64,000 nucleotides of DNA from Lentibacillus cibarius. GTDB taxonomy: Bacteria > Bacillota > Bacilli > Bacillales > Amphibacillaceae. Below, one piece after another: positions 1 to 7,793 of the stretch. The stretch covers positions 1,488,001 through 1,552,000 of the forward strand of contig NZ_VCIA01000001.1 in the NCBI RefSeq assembly GCF_005887555.1, in the 5' to 3' direction. The position numbers were made by a program, and so were the translations under genes. Each line of letters begins with the position of its first letter. Positions within the stretch are counted from its first letter, which is position 1. The notes under the pieces were generated by a model that ran no database searches, was not told where the DNA came from, and saw only the letters and a list, made by a program, of their open reading frames with translations.

Positions 1-199
1 CCTAACGCTGTTGTATTGTCGTAGGTCAAAACTCCCAACTTGGTAACGGCATTCCATTTTCGCAAGAAAGATATTTCGATCAGCAGGAAGATGAATAGGC
101 CAACGCCAACGTAAGGGCTATGTTCACTGAAGGTGTCCACCCCGGAAATATCACCAGTCGCCCCATGCAGCCTAATACGAGTAATCCAAATAAAATCAT
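1..199 (-). pseudogene. Small membrane protein, frameshifted and cut by the window edge
   Basis: Reading leftward from an ATG at 199, with a GGGAG ribosome site about 10 bases upstream, the frame begins MILFGLLVLGCMGRLV and soon stops. A different frame carries a convincing continuation (YVGVGLFIFLLIEISFLRKW) with a second hydrophobic segment. The two frames join at a C run (140-143 on the given strand), as if one base were lost. The gene follows the 29-residue ORF and the replication-relaxation gene on the same strand, so it probably belongs to the mobile element. The family is not recognised. A sequencing error in the homopolymer is equally possible. Confidence 0.4.
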
Positions 200-234
200 T
201 GCATAAGCTCTCCCATTAAGTGATAAATCACATG

Positions 235-324
235 TTAAATGTCCTCGGGAAAGGCTGCTATTTCTTCGGCTGTTTGGTCATCTTTTGTGATATTGGCTAC
301 GGGTTGGAATCGTTCAATCATCAT
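235..324 (-). CDS. Hypothetical 29-residue protein
   Basis: This short ORF reads MMIERFQPVANITK and ends in an acidic tail (AAFPEDI). A GGAG motif sits 7 bases before the first ATG, and the start lies only two bases after the stop of the replication-relaxation gene, so translational coupling is likely. No family was recognised. The close packing and good ribosome site are the only support for it being real. Confidence 0.45.
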   Translation of the reverse strand: MMIERFQPVANITKDDQTAEEIAAFPEDI

Positions 325-326
325 AC

Positions 327-1415
327 TCACGCTCCTCTCTCTGTTTTTGGCCTAAATGATGATGTAATTTTCTGATGTTCTAAAACAAAATACGCTATAT
401 TCTGATTTTGACCAATAAGCTCTTTATGAAATCCTTTTAAGTTTTCTTCCGTTACGATCAGCACTTTTCGGATTTTTTCGCCAAAACGTTCCATGCGTTT
501 CCTGTCTTCTAAATAGCCTATAATGGCATCCACTTTCGTTAGGTCGGTATCCAGCATATTGACAATATAGACTTCCTCCCCTTGATATTCTGCGATACAT
601 TCAAAACCGATTTTGTTGGAAGGGGCGAGCCAGTGGACAGGTGCTTTTGGTATTTTAAATATGCTTTCAAAATAGCCTTTGTCGGACAGCTTGGATTTAA
701 GGTAATCTATCCCGTGGTCCAGGTGCATAACGCAAAGTGCTCCACTCGGGCGAAGTTTTTTCTGTATCGGCTTTCCTTGATGATCTCGCTTCTCGGTATT
801 TGCTAATTCAATGAAATGGTCGATGGATGCTTGACCCTTTGCAAATATGATGAAATCCGTTAATCCAACGTCTTTTTTAGAGGTTGTCCTAATCTCATAA
901 ACTACTTTTGCCAAGTTCTTCACCAGTGTGTCTTGTTCCAGCACAAAAAGACCATATTCAGTACCTTCAGGGCTCACTATAGAACCATGTATTTGATCTC
1001 CGCTGTTTAAGCCATACTCTCGCTTGACTTGCCGGCTATCTTTCATAAACCAACCATAAGAGGTTATGTGCGTCATGATGTCGTTTGTAGCCAGGACGTA
1101 AGGACGCGCATTCGCATTGACCGTTAAATCAGACGGTTTGTATTGAATGTCATAGCCCTTTTCTTTTAACAAGTCCAATCCCTTTTGAAGAATCCGGTGA
1201 CAGGCATACCCTTTTCGACCCGGCCTCTTTTGAGTAAAGGTGCTTATCAGCTGACTGTTTCGCATTGCTCGCAATTTTTCGTCTACATATCTCTTGCTGT
1301 TCGGAAAATACATCCGCTTAATTTGTTCTGTTGTCAGTATCCGGTATTGGTATAAATCATATAGTATTGCTATGTCCCTCGTTTGTGGTTTTGTAATCCA
1401 TGCATTGCGTGGCAT
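327..1415 (-). CDS. Replication-relaxation family protein
   Basis: The 362-residue product begins with a winged-helix-like region (TKPQTRDIAILYDLYQYRIL followed by LTTEQIKRMYF, about residues 8-38). It continues with an alpha/beta domain containing blocks such as VRTTSKKDVGLTDF-like sequence. This layout matches the replication-relaxation (Replic_Relax) family of plasmids and integrative elements, which is thought to act in element replication or DNA relaxation. It is the last large gene before the left edge of the leftward module, and two small ORFs follow it closely. Family assignment is by pattern recognition. Its biochemical role is not established. Confidence 0.65.
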   Translation of the reverse strand: MPRNAWITKPQTRDIAILYDLYQYRILTTEQIKRMYFPNSKRYVDEKLRAMRNSQLISTFTQKRPGRKGYACHRILQKGLDLLKEKGYDIQYKPSDLTVNANARPYVLATNDIMTHITSYGWFMKDSRQVKREYGLNSGDQIHGSIVSPEGTEYGLFVLEQDTLVKNLAKVVYEIRTTSKKDVGLTDFIIFAKGQASIDHFIELANTEKRDHQGKPIQKKLRPSGALCVMHLDHGIDYLKSKLSDKGYFESIFKIPKAPVHWLAPSNKIGFECIAEYQGEEVYIVNMLDTDLTKVDAIIGYLEDRKRMERFGEKIRKVLIVTEENLKGFHKELIGQNQNIAYFVLEHQKITSSFRPKTERGA

Positions 1416-1462
1416 CTCACTCCCCCCTCACTTACCCCCATATATAAAGGTGGATATTTGAA

Positions 1463-1516
1463 TCATTTTTTCAGCTTATTCAAAGATAGAGCATAAAGCC
1501 TGTTTGTTTTCGTCAT
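1463..1516 (-). CDS. Possible 17-residue leader peptide
   Basis: A short ORF (MTKTNRLYALSLNKLKK) follows a good GAGGAGA ribosome site about 7 bases upstream. It lies just upstream of the replication-relaxation gene on the same strand. It is basic and resembles no family I know. A leader peptide is possible, but so is chance. Confidence 0.25.
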   Translation of the reverse strand: MTKTNRLYALSLNKLKK

Positions 1517-1617
1517 CTCTGCGTCTCCTCGAGCCTCCTCTCCCAAACCTGCCTTTCTTTTGTACCTTTTCGGTTTAAAGGAAAATAGCTTATTTCATTA
1601 ACTAGGAAGTCTAAAAA

Positions 1618-1777
1618 CGGGGTGAAAATGCCCCTGTTTTCGATATGAAAATAGTAAAATTTAAATGGCGAGTATTTTCACCCCGTTTTTTATTGCCTTT
1701 TCCTATAAAAAAACTCATAATCTATCAACTTTTTTCACCCCGAAACCAATCGATTGACCAAGAAGCATTTTCACCTC
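1618..1777. repeat. Iteron-like TTTTCACCCCG boxes
   Basis: Four copies of an 11-base box occur in 160 bases. One is inverted (CGGGGTGAAAA, 1618-1628), two are direct (TTTTCACCCCG at 1675-1685 and 1732-1742), and a fourth is degenerate (TTTTCACCTC, 1768-1777). The surroundings are AT-rich. The array lies in the otherwise empty 1517-1799 gap between the RusA-like and replication-relaxation genes. Iterons of a replication origin, or operators for an element protein, would look like this. Confidence 0.45.
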
Positions 1778-1799
1778 TTTTGATTTACAAAATTACTCT

Positions 1800-2357
1800 T
1801 CAGAAATTTTCCCAAAAGTCTTCAGCTGATTCTAATTGATTTTCGGGTTTAATGGGTTCTTCTAACGTATCGTCCTCATTAAGATCGCCAGCAGCCAAAA
1901 CATTCAATCCCATCACATCCCAAAGTTTCCCGAAATCCCAAATATGTTTTCTTTCCATCACAAATAATTCAATATGGTCTCTTTCCCCGTCATAAAAGCC
2001 ATCCCCCATATGCGACAAGCAATAAAAGCCATCATTTTTTATAACTAAGGTTTTGCGAAGTCCGTCAATAAGAGATTTTCTGTTCAAATTGTCCAAGTCA
2101 CGAATACGTGGGCTTTTAAAGTAATTGGCAATATAGGCAATGGCACGATTGAATTCAATACCTAAATCTTCCCAATCGTAGGTATCTAAAATTTGATCTA
2201 GAAAATAATCCCTTGCTTCAACATAAGTTTTACGGTCAACATCCTTATGAGGTAACCTCCCCTCAATTGAAAAATGAAGAACCGGAAATGTATTAACGAG
2301 ATCCGTAGCTCCCTTATTCTGTTCAGTAGGAAAATGAAATACATTATTTTTCGTCAT
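1800..2357 (-). CDS. RusA-like resolvase candidate, element-encoded
   Basis: The ATG at 2357 is chosen because AAGGCGG precedes it. The frame stays open for 83 more codons upstream, but that part overlaps the 63-bp repeats. The 185-residue protein has a block RIRDLDNLNRKSLIDGL near its middle. It resembles the D-x-D-N-L-x-K-x-x-x-D-x-L signature of RusA-type Holliday-junction endonucleases. The later acidic pair of RusA is only KND here, so the match is partial. The C-terminus is acidic (ESAEDFWENF). A structure-specific nuclease for element replication is an inference; an unrelated element protein remains possible. Confidence 0.4.
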   Translation of the reverse strand: MTKNNVFHFPTEQNKGATDLVNTFPVLHFSIEGRLPHKDVDRKTYVEARDYFLDQILDTYDWEDLGIEFNRAIAYIANYFKSPRIRDLDNLNRKSLIDGLRKTLVIKNDGFYCLSHMGDGFYDGERDHIELFVMERKHIWDFGKLWDVMGLNVLAAGDLNEDDTLEEPIKPENQLESAEDFWENF

Positions 2358-2387
2358 AGTACAACCGCCTTCTTTAAATACTGGTTT

Positions 2388-2626
2388 GTCAGACGTGATT
2401 TCACTGCTTGAAAACTGCCACAGCAGGATTTCTGAAATCGCATGTCTGACAAATCTTTTTTCGTAATTGCAACTGTCACAGATTGTCTGACAGCCTTTTA
2501 TTAAAATCCTTTCATAACAAGGCGCAAAAGGCAAAACTACGTCTGACAAGCCCTGAACACAATGTCTGACATCCAAATTACAAAACCCCTCTATGGCGAG
2601 GTTCATAAGTCCAAATCACGTCTGAC
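2388..2626. repeat. Three copies of a 63-bp GTCAGAC-box repeat
   Basis: Six GTCTGAC/GTCAGAC heptamers lie at 2388, 2444, 2485, 2541, 2564 and 2620. They pair into three 63-bp units in which the boxes start exactly 56 bp apart. Aligned in one direction, each unit begins GTCAGACGT followed by A/G-rich then TTT, and ends GTCWGACA. Units two and three are inverted relative to the first. A fourth copy is at 13387-13449. In two places the element ends about 27-31 bp before a leftward start codon (2357 and 13360), which suggests a control site. Confidence 0.6.
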
Positions 2627-2704
2627 GTCCTTAAACACAAATTTCGTAATCTCTAGATTTATAATGAAAAAATACCAATCGATAATGATAAACAGCTTCT
2701 TTCT

Positions 2705-2872
2705 TTAATAGGATGACTTCCTATAAATATCTATTGCTTCTTCAATTGTTTTCATGTCAAATCCGGAATGCATTGCCTTAATTAAGTCCTGTATCGCATC
2801 ATCGGTTAAACTAATTTTTTTGGCAGCCGCAATAGTGTAACCTAAAGCCGCTTGATTATTCCAAACTTCCAT
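2705..2872 (-). CDS. Hypothetical 55-residue protein
   Basis: The ORF starts MEVWNNQAALGYTIAAAKK and ends IDIYRKSSY. An AAGGGGGG tract precedes the ATG. The product looks fully helical, with a middle segment LTDDAIQDLIKAMHSGFD that resembles small helical element proteins. It lies between the serine recombinase and the RusA-like gene on the same strand. Family and function are not recognised. Confidence 0.5.
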   Translation of the reverse strand: MEVWNNQAALGYTIAAAKKISLTDDAIQDLIKAMHSGFDMKTIEEAIDIYRKSSY

Positions 2873-2962
2873 TTATAACGCCCCCCCCTTCACAAGTAAT
2901 ATTTGAACGAAACAATTTTTATATGTTTATTGACCATAAGCGCTTTTTGCTTGTGCCATCAA

Positions 2963-3529
2963 TTATGTCACGTGTTGTCTTTCCTTTAGTGCCCTGTACA
3001 ATGATGCTCTACTCACTTTTGTTATTTCACAAATTTCTTTGACTGTTTTCTCCCTTTGTTTATACAGTTCAATTGCGTGATTCATTCCAGGATGATTTTT
3101 GGTGTATCTTTTTACCCTTCCCTTGTAATGGCCTTTCTTTTGCGCAATTTCTATGCCAGCCCTTTGCTTTTCTTTAATCATAGTTCTTTCTAATTCACTA
3201 AATGCTGCCAGTACCGTTAGAAAAAACTTCCCTGTAGGCGTTCGGGTATCTATACCAAGATTTAAAATTACTAAAAATATCTCCCTCTGAGATAGTTCCT
3301 CTACTAATTGCAAAAGCTGTACGGTACTTCGACCTAATCGGTCCATCCTTGTGGCCACTAGCGTATCTCCAATATTTAAGTTTGAGACAAGGTCATCTAA
3401 TAATTTGTTTTCAGCCACTCCTGTAATTTTTTCACTAATTATTTCGTCTACTCCATATGATTTTAATTGCGATACCTGCGTATCAATATTTTGATCAGTC
3501 GAGGAAACTCGTGCATATCCGTAAATGAT
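2963..3529 (-). CDS. Serine recombinase (resolvase/invertase family) lacking an AUG start
   Basis: The first in-frame ATG (3418) would give 151 residues without the active site. Upstream, the frame reads IIYGYARVSSTDQNIDTQ, the usual N-terminus with catalytic serine of a small resolvase. It opens after a TGA at 3536-3538 with no ATG, GTG or TTG; ATC (3527-3529) or ATT stands where ATG is expected, just after AAGGAG. The rest is intact: catalytic-domain arginines (DRLGRS), the ERTMIKEKQRAGIEIAQKKG segment and a C-terminal HTH (VKEICEITKVSRASLYRAL). The full length of 188 residues is normal. Either a rare non-AUG start is used or the start was mutated and the gene silenced. Confidence 0.75.
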   Translation of the reverse strand: MIYGYARVSSTDQNIDTQVSQLKSYGVDEIISEKITGVAENKLLDDLVSNLNIGDTLVATRMDRLGRSTVQLLQLVEELSQREIFLVILNLGIDTRTPTGKFFLTVLAAFSELERTMIKEKQRAGIEIAQKKGHYKGRVKRYTKNHPGMNHAIELYKQREKTVKEICEITKVSRASLYRALKERQHVT

Positions 3530-3606
3530 TCTCCTTCACTCCCTTCATCATTTTTGAGACACTTAACTGAGACTGTTTAAAAGCTTTAAAATCGGGAGTT
3601 GAATAA

Positions 3607-3636
3607 TATCTCAATAGGGCACACCCTATTGAGATA
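3607..3636. terminator. Perfect 13-bp palindrome, likely terminator
   Basis: Two perfect 13-base arms (TATCTCAATAGGG and its complement) flank a CACA loop. The palindrome ends one base before the stop codon of the leftward HTH/RHH gene. It would form a strong hairpin at the end of the Prim-Pol to recombinase operon. The flank on the leftward side is only weakly T-rich, so a recombination or protein-binding site is an alternative. Confidence 0.5.
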
Positions 3637-3637
3637 C

Positions 3638-4189
3638 TTATAGTTTTTCTTCAAAGGCATTAATGAAATAATCTAAGGACATACAGATTATTTGTGTTTG
3701 AGTTAAGTTAGAGCTTTCTTTGAATTTATCCACCCTTTCATTTAACTCAACTGGTAACCTTACAGTTGTCGTAAATGAGGCTTTTCTCATAAAAGCAAAA
3801 TCCTGTGCCTTCCTCCAGAAACTATAGGATGAATCCTCTTTTGGTTCTTCTATCCCCCCCGTATTAATGAGGTTCAATAACTTATCTGAATGTTGCAGTG
3901 CTGACAAGACTTCTGGTTTTTCTAATAATTCTAGTGGATCGATATTTTTATCCCCCTTATTTTCTTGAGTTTTTTTATTATTTACTGTTTCAGTGGTCTT
4001 ACCTTTAGATTCATCATCTATTAACACGTAATTTTTTAATCGATTATCAAACATATAATTCATATTACGCATAAATCTGGAAAGGCTTCGAGAGCTTGAG
4101 TATCCAACCTTCCAAGCAACTTCCTCCGCATCTAAACCTTGAGCATATAACTCAATAGCTTTTGTTACCTTCTCTTCATTCGTCATCAT
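3638..4189 (-). CDS. DNA-binding protein with HTH and ribbon-helix-helix-like ends
   Basis: The 183-residue product starts with a helix-turn-helix-like segment (EKVTKAIELYAQGLDAEEVAWKVGYSS, residues 5-32). A charged, probably flexible linker follows. The C-terminal region (TTTVRLPVELNERVDKFKES, then LTQTQIICMSLDYFINAF) resembles the CopG/Arc ribbon-helix-helix fold. The gene starts 5 bases after the tyrosine recombinase stop and is probably co-transcribed with it. A role as partner, directionality factor or copy-control regulator of the element is inferred from position. The AGGTAGGTGAA ribosome site serves either of two adjacent ATGs. Confidence 0.5.
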   Translation of the reverse strand: MMTNEEKVTKAIELYAQGLDAEEVAWKVGYSSSRSLSRFMRNMNYMFDNRLKNYVLIDDESKGKTTETVNNKKTQENKGDKNIDPLELLEKPEVLSALQHSDKLLNLINTGGIEEPKEDSSYSFWRKAQDFAFMRKASFTTTVRLPVELNERVDKFKESSNLTQTQIICMSLDYFINAFEEKL

Positions 4190-4194
4190 TTCAC

Positions 4195-5055
4195 CTACCT
4201 TAATTTATTAACTTCTTTGCCAAGTTCTTCTCCTCTCATGTGCAGGTAGACCTCCGTCGTTCTAAGGGAATTATGCCCCAATAATTTTTGTATGGTATAT
4301 AAATTGACGTCTTTTTTCAGTAAGTTTGTACCAAATGAATGTCTAAACGTATGGCAAGTTATATTTTTTTGCCAACCTAGTTTCTTACGCAAATCTGATA
4401 TAAGTTTTCTGGCATACGGCGGAGACAACCTTCCCGTCTTTTTTGTTGCTAATAAATAATCACTGTTTGTATCAATTCTGGTATTATTTAAATAATGGTT
4501 TAATTCCTTTTCTAAATTAGGGTGTAAAGGTACTGTCCTGTGCTTTTGCCCCTTTCCAAATAAATGCACCGTCTTTTCTTCAAAGTCAATGTCATCCATT
4601 TTTAAATTACAGGCTGCACTTATCCTAGCTCCGCTGTAATAAAGCATGGTAATGAGCATCCTAGTTAAACCTGAAGCATTACGGAACAACTCATTTACTT
4701 CACTTTCTGAAAGGGGCTGCCTTACTTTCTTGACAACCTTGAATGGAGCCACTTTTTCCGCAGGATTTTCTGTAACCAACCCATCCCTTTTCAAATACTT
4801 CATAAATGAGCTGATGGAATGTAAGTTTCTTTTTCGACTTGCATCCGCATAATTCCTCTTTGTTTTAAGGTAATATAAATACTCTTCAATCATTTTATAA
4901 TCAATCATTTCAAGTTTGGGAATGCAGTTATAATTGTCCGCAATCCAATCGTTAAAACTACACAAGTCAACTCTGTAACCTTTAATTGTTTCCTGACTTC
5001 TATTTAGCATAGGTAAATACTTTTTAATAAATTGATGAATATACTCAATCAACAT
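4195..5055 (-). CDS. Tyrosine recombinase/integrase, XerC/XerD-like
   Basis: This 286-residue protein has the normal length of a Xer-type recombinase. An N-terminal SAM-like core-binding domain covers roughly residues 1-95. The catalytic domain shows the full set: R144 (SGARIS), K168 (GKGQKHR), H235 and R238 (HTFRHSFGTNLL), H261 (LLGHNS) and nucleophile Y270 (TTEVYLHM). It should cut and rejoin DNA through a 3'-phosphotyrosine. It follows the Prim-Pol and ATPase genes in the leftward operon, so integration or dimer resolution of the element is the likely job. Chromosomal XerC/XerD normally lie in other neighbourhoods. Confidence 0.85.
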   Translation of the reverse strand: MLIEYIHQFIKKYLPMLNRSQETIKGYRVDLCSFNDWIADNYNCIPKLEMIDYKMIEEYLYYLKTKRNYADASRKRNLHSISSFMKYLKRDGLVTENPAEKVAPFKVVKKVRQPLSESEVNELFRNASGLTRMLITMLYYSGARISAACNLKMDDIDFEEKTVHLFGKGQKHRTVPLHPNLEKELNHYLNNTRIDTNSDYLLATKKTGRLSPPYARKLISDLRKKLGWQKNITCHTFRHSFGTNLLKKDVNLYTIQKLLGHNSLRTTEVYLHMRGEELGKEVNKLR

Positions 5056-5098
5056 AGAATACCTCCAGTGACAAGTTTTTTATTCAAGATGAGCAGCC

Positions 5099-6589
5099 TT
5101 ATGACTTTTTATACAATATGTGCGTTCTCTCTTTTCCTCTTTTATACTCATAATAAATGTCCAATCTATTAAGAATAGGCTCCACCCGTGTGATGGAATC
5201 TTTCAATTTGTTTGCCGCTATCCAGTTTTCCTTGGGTTCAATTCCTAACGTTTTCAGTTTGTCTCTCAGTTGCTTAAGAATACTTGTGGAATTTCCTCTT
5301 AGTTTATTATTTGATTTCACTAGTTCGTAAATGCTATAAGCTAAAAGATTTTGCTCTAACGATTCAAGCGCAGCATCACTTTTATTAGCTTCATAGCATT
5401 TAATAAATTCACCTTCTCCATAACCCAGCCAACTTTCAGCAGCCGTAACCCATTTAACAAAGTCAGCCATCCTTGAATTCTTTTCAAGTTTGATAGAGTT
5501 ATAATCTCGCAGAATGACTGACAAAACGTCACATATTCCACCTAGAATATCCGGTAAATCATTATAGAAATTTTTCCATAGATCCTTCTCAGCTTGTACA
5601 CTCTCACTAGACATTTTTGGTAAATTGATAATAATAGATCGATCAGCTAGATCACTTCGTTTTGCAATATAGTCAATACCATTCAAAATTAAAGGCTTTT
5701 TAGCAGTCATGGTGGCTTGATCTTTATCGGTAAACAGCTTTTTTGAAACCATTGCTATTCCGGTTGAAAGCTTACATAAAGCATCGGACATTCTCGAATC
5801 AATACCTGACAAATTATCAAAAACAAGCAAGTGATTGTATGAAGCAGCAACAAACAAATCTTTTTCTTTCTTTGGTGGAGATTGTGCCATCACGACTGAC
5901 GGATCAACAATTGATTTTATAATTTTAGATAACGTGCTCTTACCTGATCCTTGCGAACCCTGTAGAATGAGGATTGGATAAGGGCCGTCCGGCATAAAGC
6001 ATCCAATAATAAATGACAAAACAAGTTTATAGTCGTTTTCTTCTAAAGGTATATATTTTCTTAATTTACTTAGGTCACCATTTCCTATAGGCTTTTGGAT
6101 GGAGTTTGAGGTATTCGGTCTTTCAAAGTGAATATTAAGTTCCTGCTGTCTTTTCATGTTCCATCCACTTTCACTTATTTCAATAACGTCTTGATTGTCA
6201 TTGATTAAATCAATAAAAAGTTTGCCTTTTTCCTCGCAGATTCGGAAATGTATTTTCTTTTTCGCTTTCGAGCCCATGACTTCTCGCGCACAAATCGTAT
6301 CAATAACTTCCTGTATATGAGAATTTGATACAGGTTTTTTAAATATTATATAATACTGATTACGTAACCATTGTTTAAAAGTGGAACTCGATATATCGAC
6401 CGTTTGATTAATCTTATTAATTGGTATTGTTGCGAAAACTTCTTCTGATTCGGTTACAAAATATGACCTTGCGTCATCAGATAGCTTTAATAGAACCTCC
6501 GAAATGGTAAGTTGATTCTTTTCTGCTCTTTTTTTAATACTCTGCTGCTTACTGGTTAAGGGAGACACATTACCAACCTTCTTAGGCAT
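5099..6589 (-). CDS. P-loop ATPase/helicase-like protein of a primase module
   Basis: The start at 6589 (MPKKVGN) is preferred over one nine codons upstream because GGGAG precedes it. Its ATG overlaps the primase stop (ATGCCTAA), a sign of translational coupling. The 496-residue product carries Walker A GSQGSGKST (about residues 211-219) and Walker B LLVFDN (about 254-259). It then has an arginine-containing block (AKRSDLADRSIIINLP) typical of phage and plasmid primase-associated ATPases. It probably unwinds DNA next to the Prim-Pol protein. Sub-family (SF3/D5-like versus another AAA+ group) cannot be decided by eye. Confidence 0.7.
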   Translation of the reverse strand: MPKKVGNVSPLTSKQQSIKKRAEKNQLTISEVLLKLSDDARSYFVTESEEVFATIPINKINQTVDISSSTFKQWLRNQYYIIFKKPVSNSHIQEVIDTICAREVMGSKAKKKIHFRICEEKGKLFIDLINDNQDVIEISESGWNMKRQQELNIHFERPNTSNSIQKPIGNGDLSKLRKYIPLEENDYKLVLSFIIGCFMPDGPYPILILQGSQGSGKSTLSKIIKSIVDPSVVMAQSPPKKEKDLFVAASYNHLLVFDNLSGIDSRMSDALCKLSTGIAMVSKKLFTDKDQATMTAKKPLILNGIDYIAKRSDLADRSIIINLPKMSSESVQAEKDLWKNFYNDLPDILGGICDVLSVILRDYNSIKLEKNSRMADFVKWVTAAESWLGYGEGEFIKCYEANKSDAALESLEQNLLAYSIYELVKSNNKLRGNSTSILKQLRDKLKTLGIEPKENWIAANKLKDSITRVEPILNRLDIYYEYKRGKERTHILYKKS

Positions 6590-7415
6590 AGATATCACTC
6601 CCCTCAAGCAGGTCAAGCACTTCCCTATATGAAATGTTATAAATTTTCTTCATAAATTGAACGCTATTTCCCTTGCCGCATCCTGCAAAGCAGACCCAGC
6701 CGCCATGTTCTTTATTAAAAGAAAAGGAATTATTTTGATCATCATGGAATGGACATTGAGCATTAAGCCATATTCCATTTCCTTTGATATTACTCACATG
6801 CCTGGAATAAAATTCAATCCAGTCGTAATCCATCAATTCAAAATAGCTATTATCCCTTTCAATATCTTTTCTACTTTTGTATAATGAAGATGTCTTATTT
6901 TTAGATTTTCTTATTAGGCTTATTAGCCAAGTTGGTAGTTCTGCTAATTCTGTATCCTTAGGAGACTTTATCCAATAGTATTTTTGTCCCGAAGGATGGA
7001 CTGAAGGTGGTGCTACCACCATTTTTTTATCTGCTAAAATATCAATACCATCCCAGATTCTAGTTGATGGTATATTATCCATATACTTAAAATAAAAATG
7101 ATAACCACGACTTGATTTTACGGTCCAAGTAGGGGGTATTTCCCCATATTCTTTTAGCTTTGGCAAAAGTTTTAGCTCATCCAAATCCAAAACGATAATA
7201 TTTGATATTTGACCGGTTATAATACCAATGTTCTTATTGCTAAAGAGAATCAAATTATTATTTTCCGGTATACCATTTATAATTTCTCGTTTATATAGTG
7301 GATGCACCAGAAACCTCTTGGACCAGTTCTTGACAATTGGTCTCTTTCCTATTAAAGGAATAGGCGTTAAACCATATTCAAAAAGTTGCAGTGCAGCAAG
7401 TGTGTTTGTATTCAT
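6582..7415 (-). CDS. Bifunctional primase/polymerase (Prim-Pol) with CHC2-like zinc finger
   Basis: Residues 1-165 match the archaeo-eukaryotic Prim-Pol domain. It begins ALQLFEYGLTPIPL, has metal-binding DLD at 77-79, SSRGYHFYF with H106, and VVAPPSVHPSG at 132-143. Residues 217-260 form a CHC2-type zinc finger (C221, H224, C242, C246) as in DnaG-like primases. Together these predict RNA/DNA primer synthesis for element replication. The gene overlaps the ATPase gene by 8 bases. This Prim-Pol, ATPase and recombinase order is common in integrative elements, satellites and plasmids. Confidence 0.85.
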   Translation of the reverse strand: MNTNTLAALQLFEYGLTPIPLIGKRPIVKNWSKRFLVHPLYKREIINGIPENNNLILFSNKNIGIITGQISNIIVLDLDELKLLPKLKEYGEIPPTWTVKSSRGYHFYFKYMDNIPSTRIWDGIDILADKKMVVAPPSVHPSGQKYYWIKSPKDTELAELPTWLISLIRKSKNKTSSLYKSRKDIERDNSYFELMDYDWIEFYSRHVSNIKGNGIWLNAQCPFHDDQNNSFSFNKEHGGWVCFAGCGKGNSVQFMKKIYNISYREVLDLLEGSDIYA

Positions 7416-7486
7416 TCGCTTACCTCCATTACTAAATATTTTGTTTACTATAAACTTGCATAAGTATTATTAGATACTTTACTGCT

Positions 7487-7672
7487 TTAATGGTTGTTAA
7501 GTGATGATAGTTCTTTTACAAGTTCAATAATTCTTTGCTTTTCAGTAGAGGATAGTGGTCTGCGGAGCATCCTGTAAAGGGTGTTCTCATGCATGTTCAT
7601 AGCTTCAGCTACCTGCCAATTATAAACTTTAGATTCTTTAATAATTTGCCTGAGTTCTTTGTTTCGTTTCAT
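7487..7672 (-). CDS. Small HTH protein (excisionase/Cro-like)
   Basis: The 61-residue protein (MKRNKELRQIIKESKVYNWQ) has a helix-turn-helix core, VYNWQVAEAMNMHENTLYRMLRR, followed by a short helix. AGGAG lies before the ATG. It is the first gene of the leftward operon, facing the repressor, the usual place for a Cro-like or excisionase-like switch protein. Such small HTH proteins of Gram-positive elements are often annotated only as DNA-binding. Confidence 0.6.
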   Translation of the reverse strand: MKRNKELRQIIKESKVYNWQVAEAMNMHENTLYRMLRRPLSSTEKQRIIELVKELSSLNNH

Positions 7673-7746
7673 GAGATGATTCTCCTTTCACATCATTTTT
7701 ACTATCTAATCAAATATTTTCATATTTATTCAAAACCACTACCACC

Positions 7747-7776
7747 ATCATATATGGTAAATATTGACTATGTCAA
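7747..7776 (-). promoter_or_regulatory. Leftward element promoter with palindromic operator
   Basis: Leftward, TTGACA (7776-7771) and TATGAT (7752-7747) are 18 bases apart, a good sigma-A promoter for the small HTH-primase operon. A palindrome TTGAC-TAT-GTCAA (7764-7776) covers the -35 box and lies about 18 bp before the repressor start. This suggests that the repressor both silences the operon and controls itself. Confidence 0.55.
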
Positions 7777-7793
7777 CAGTAAAGGAGTAAATT

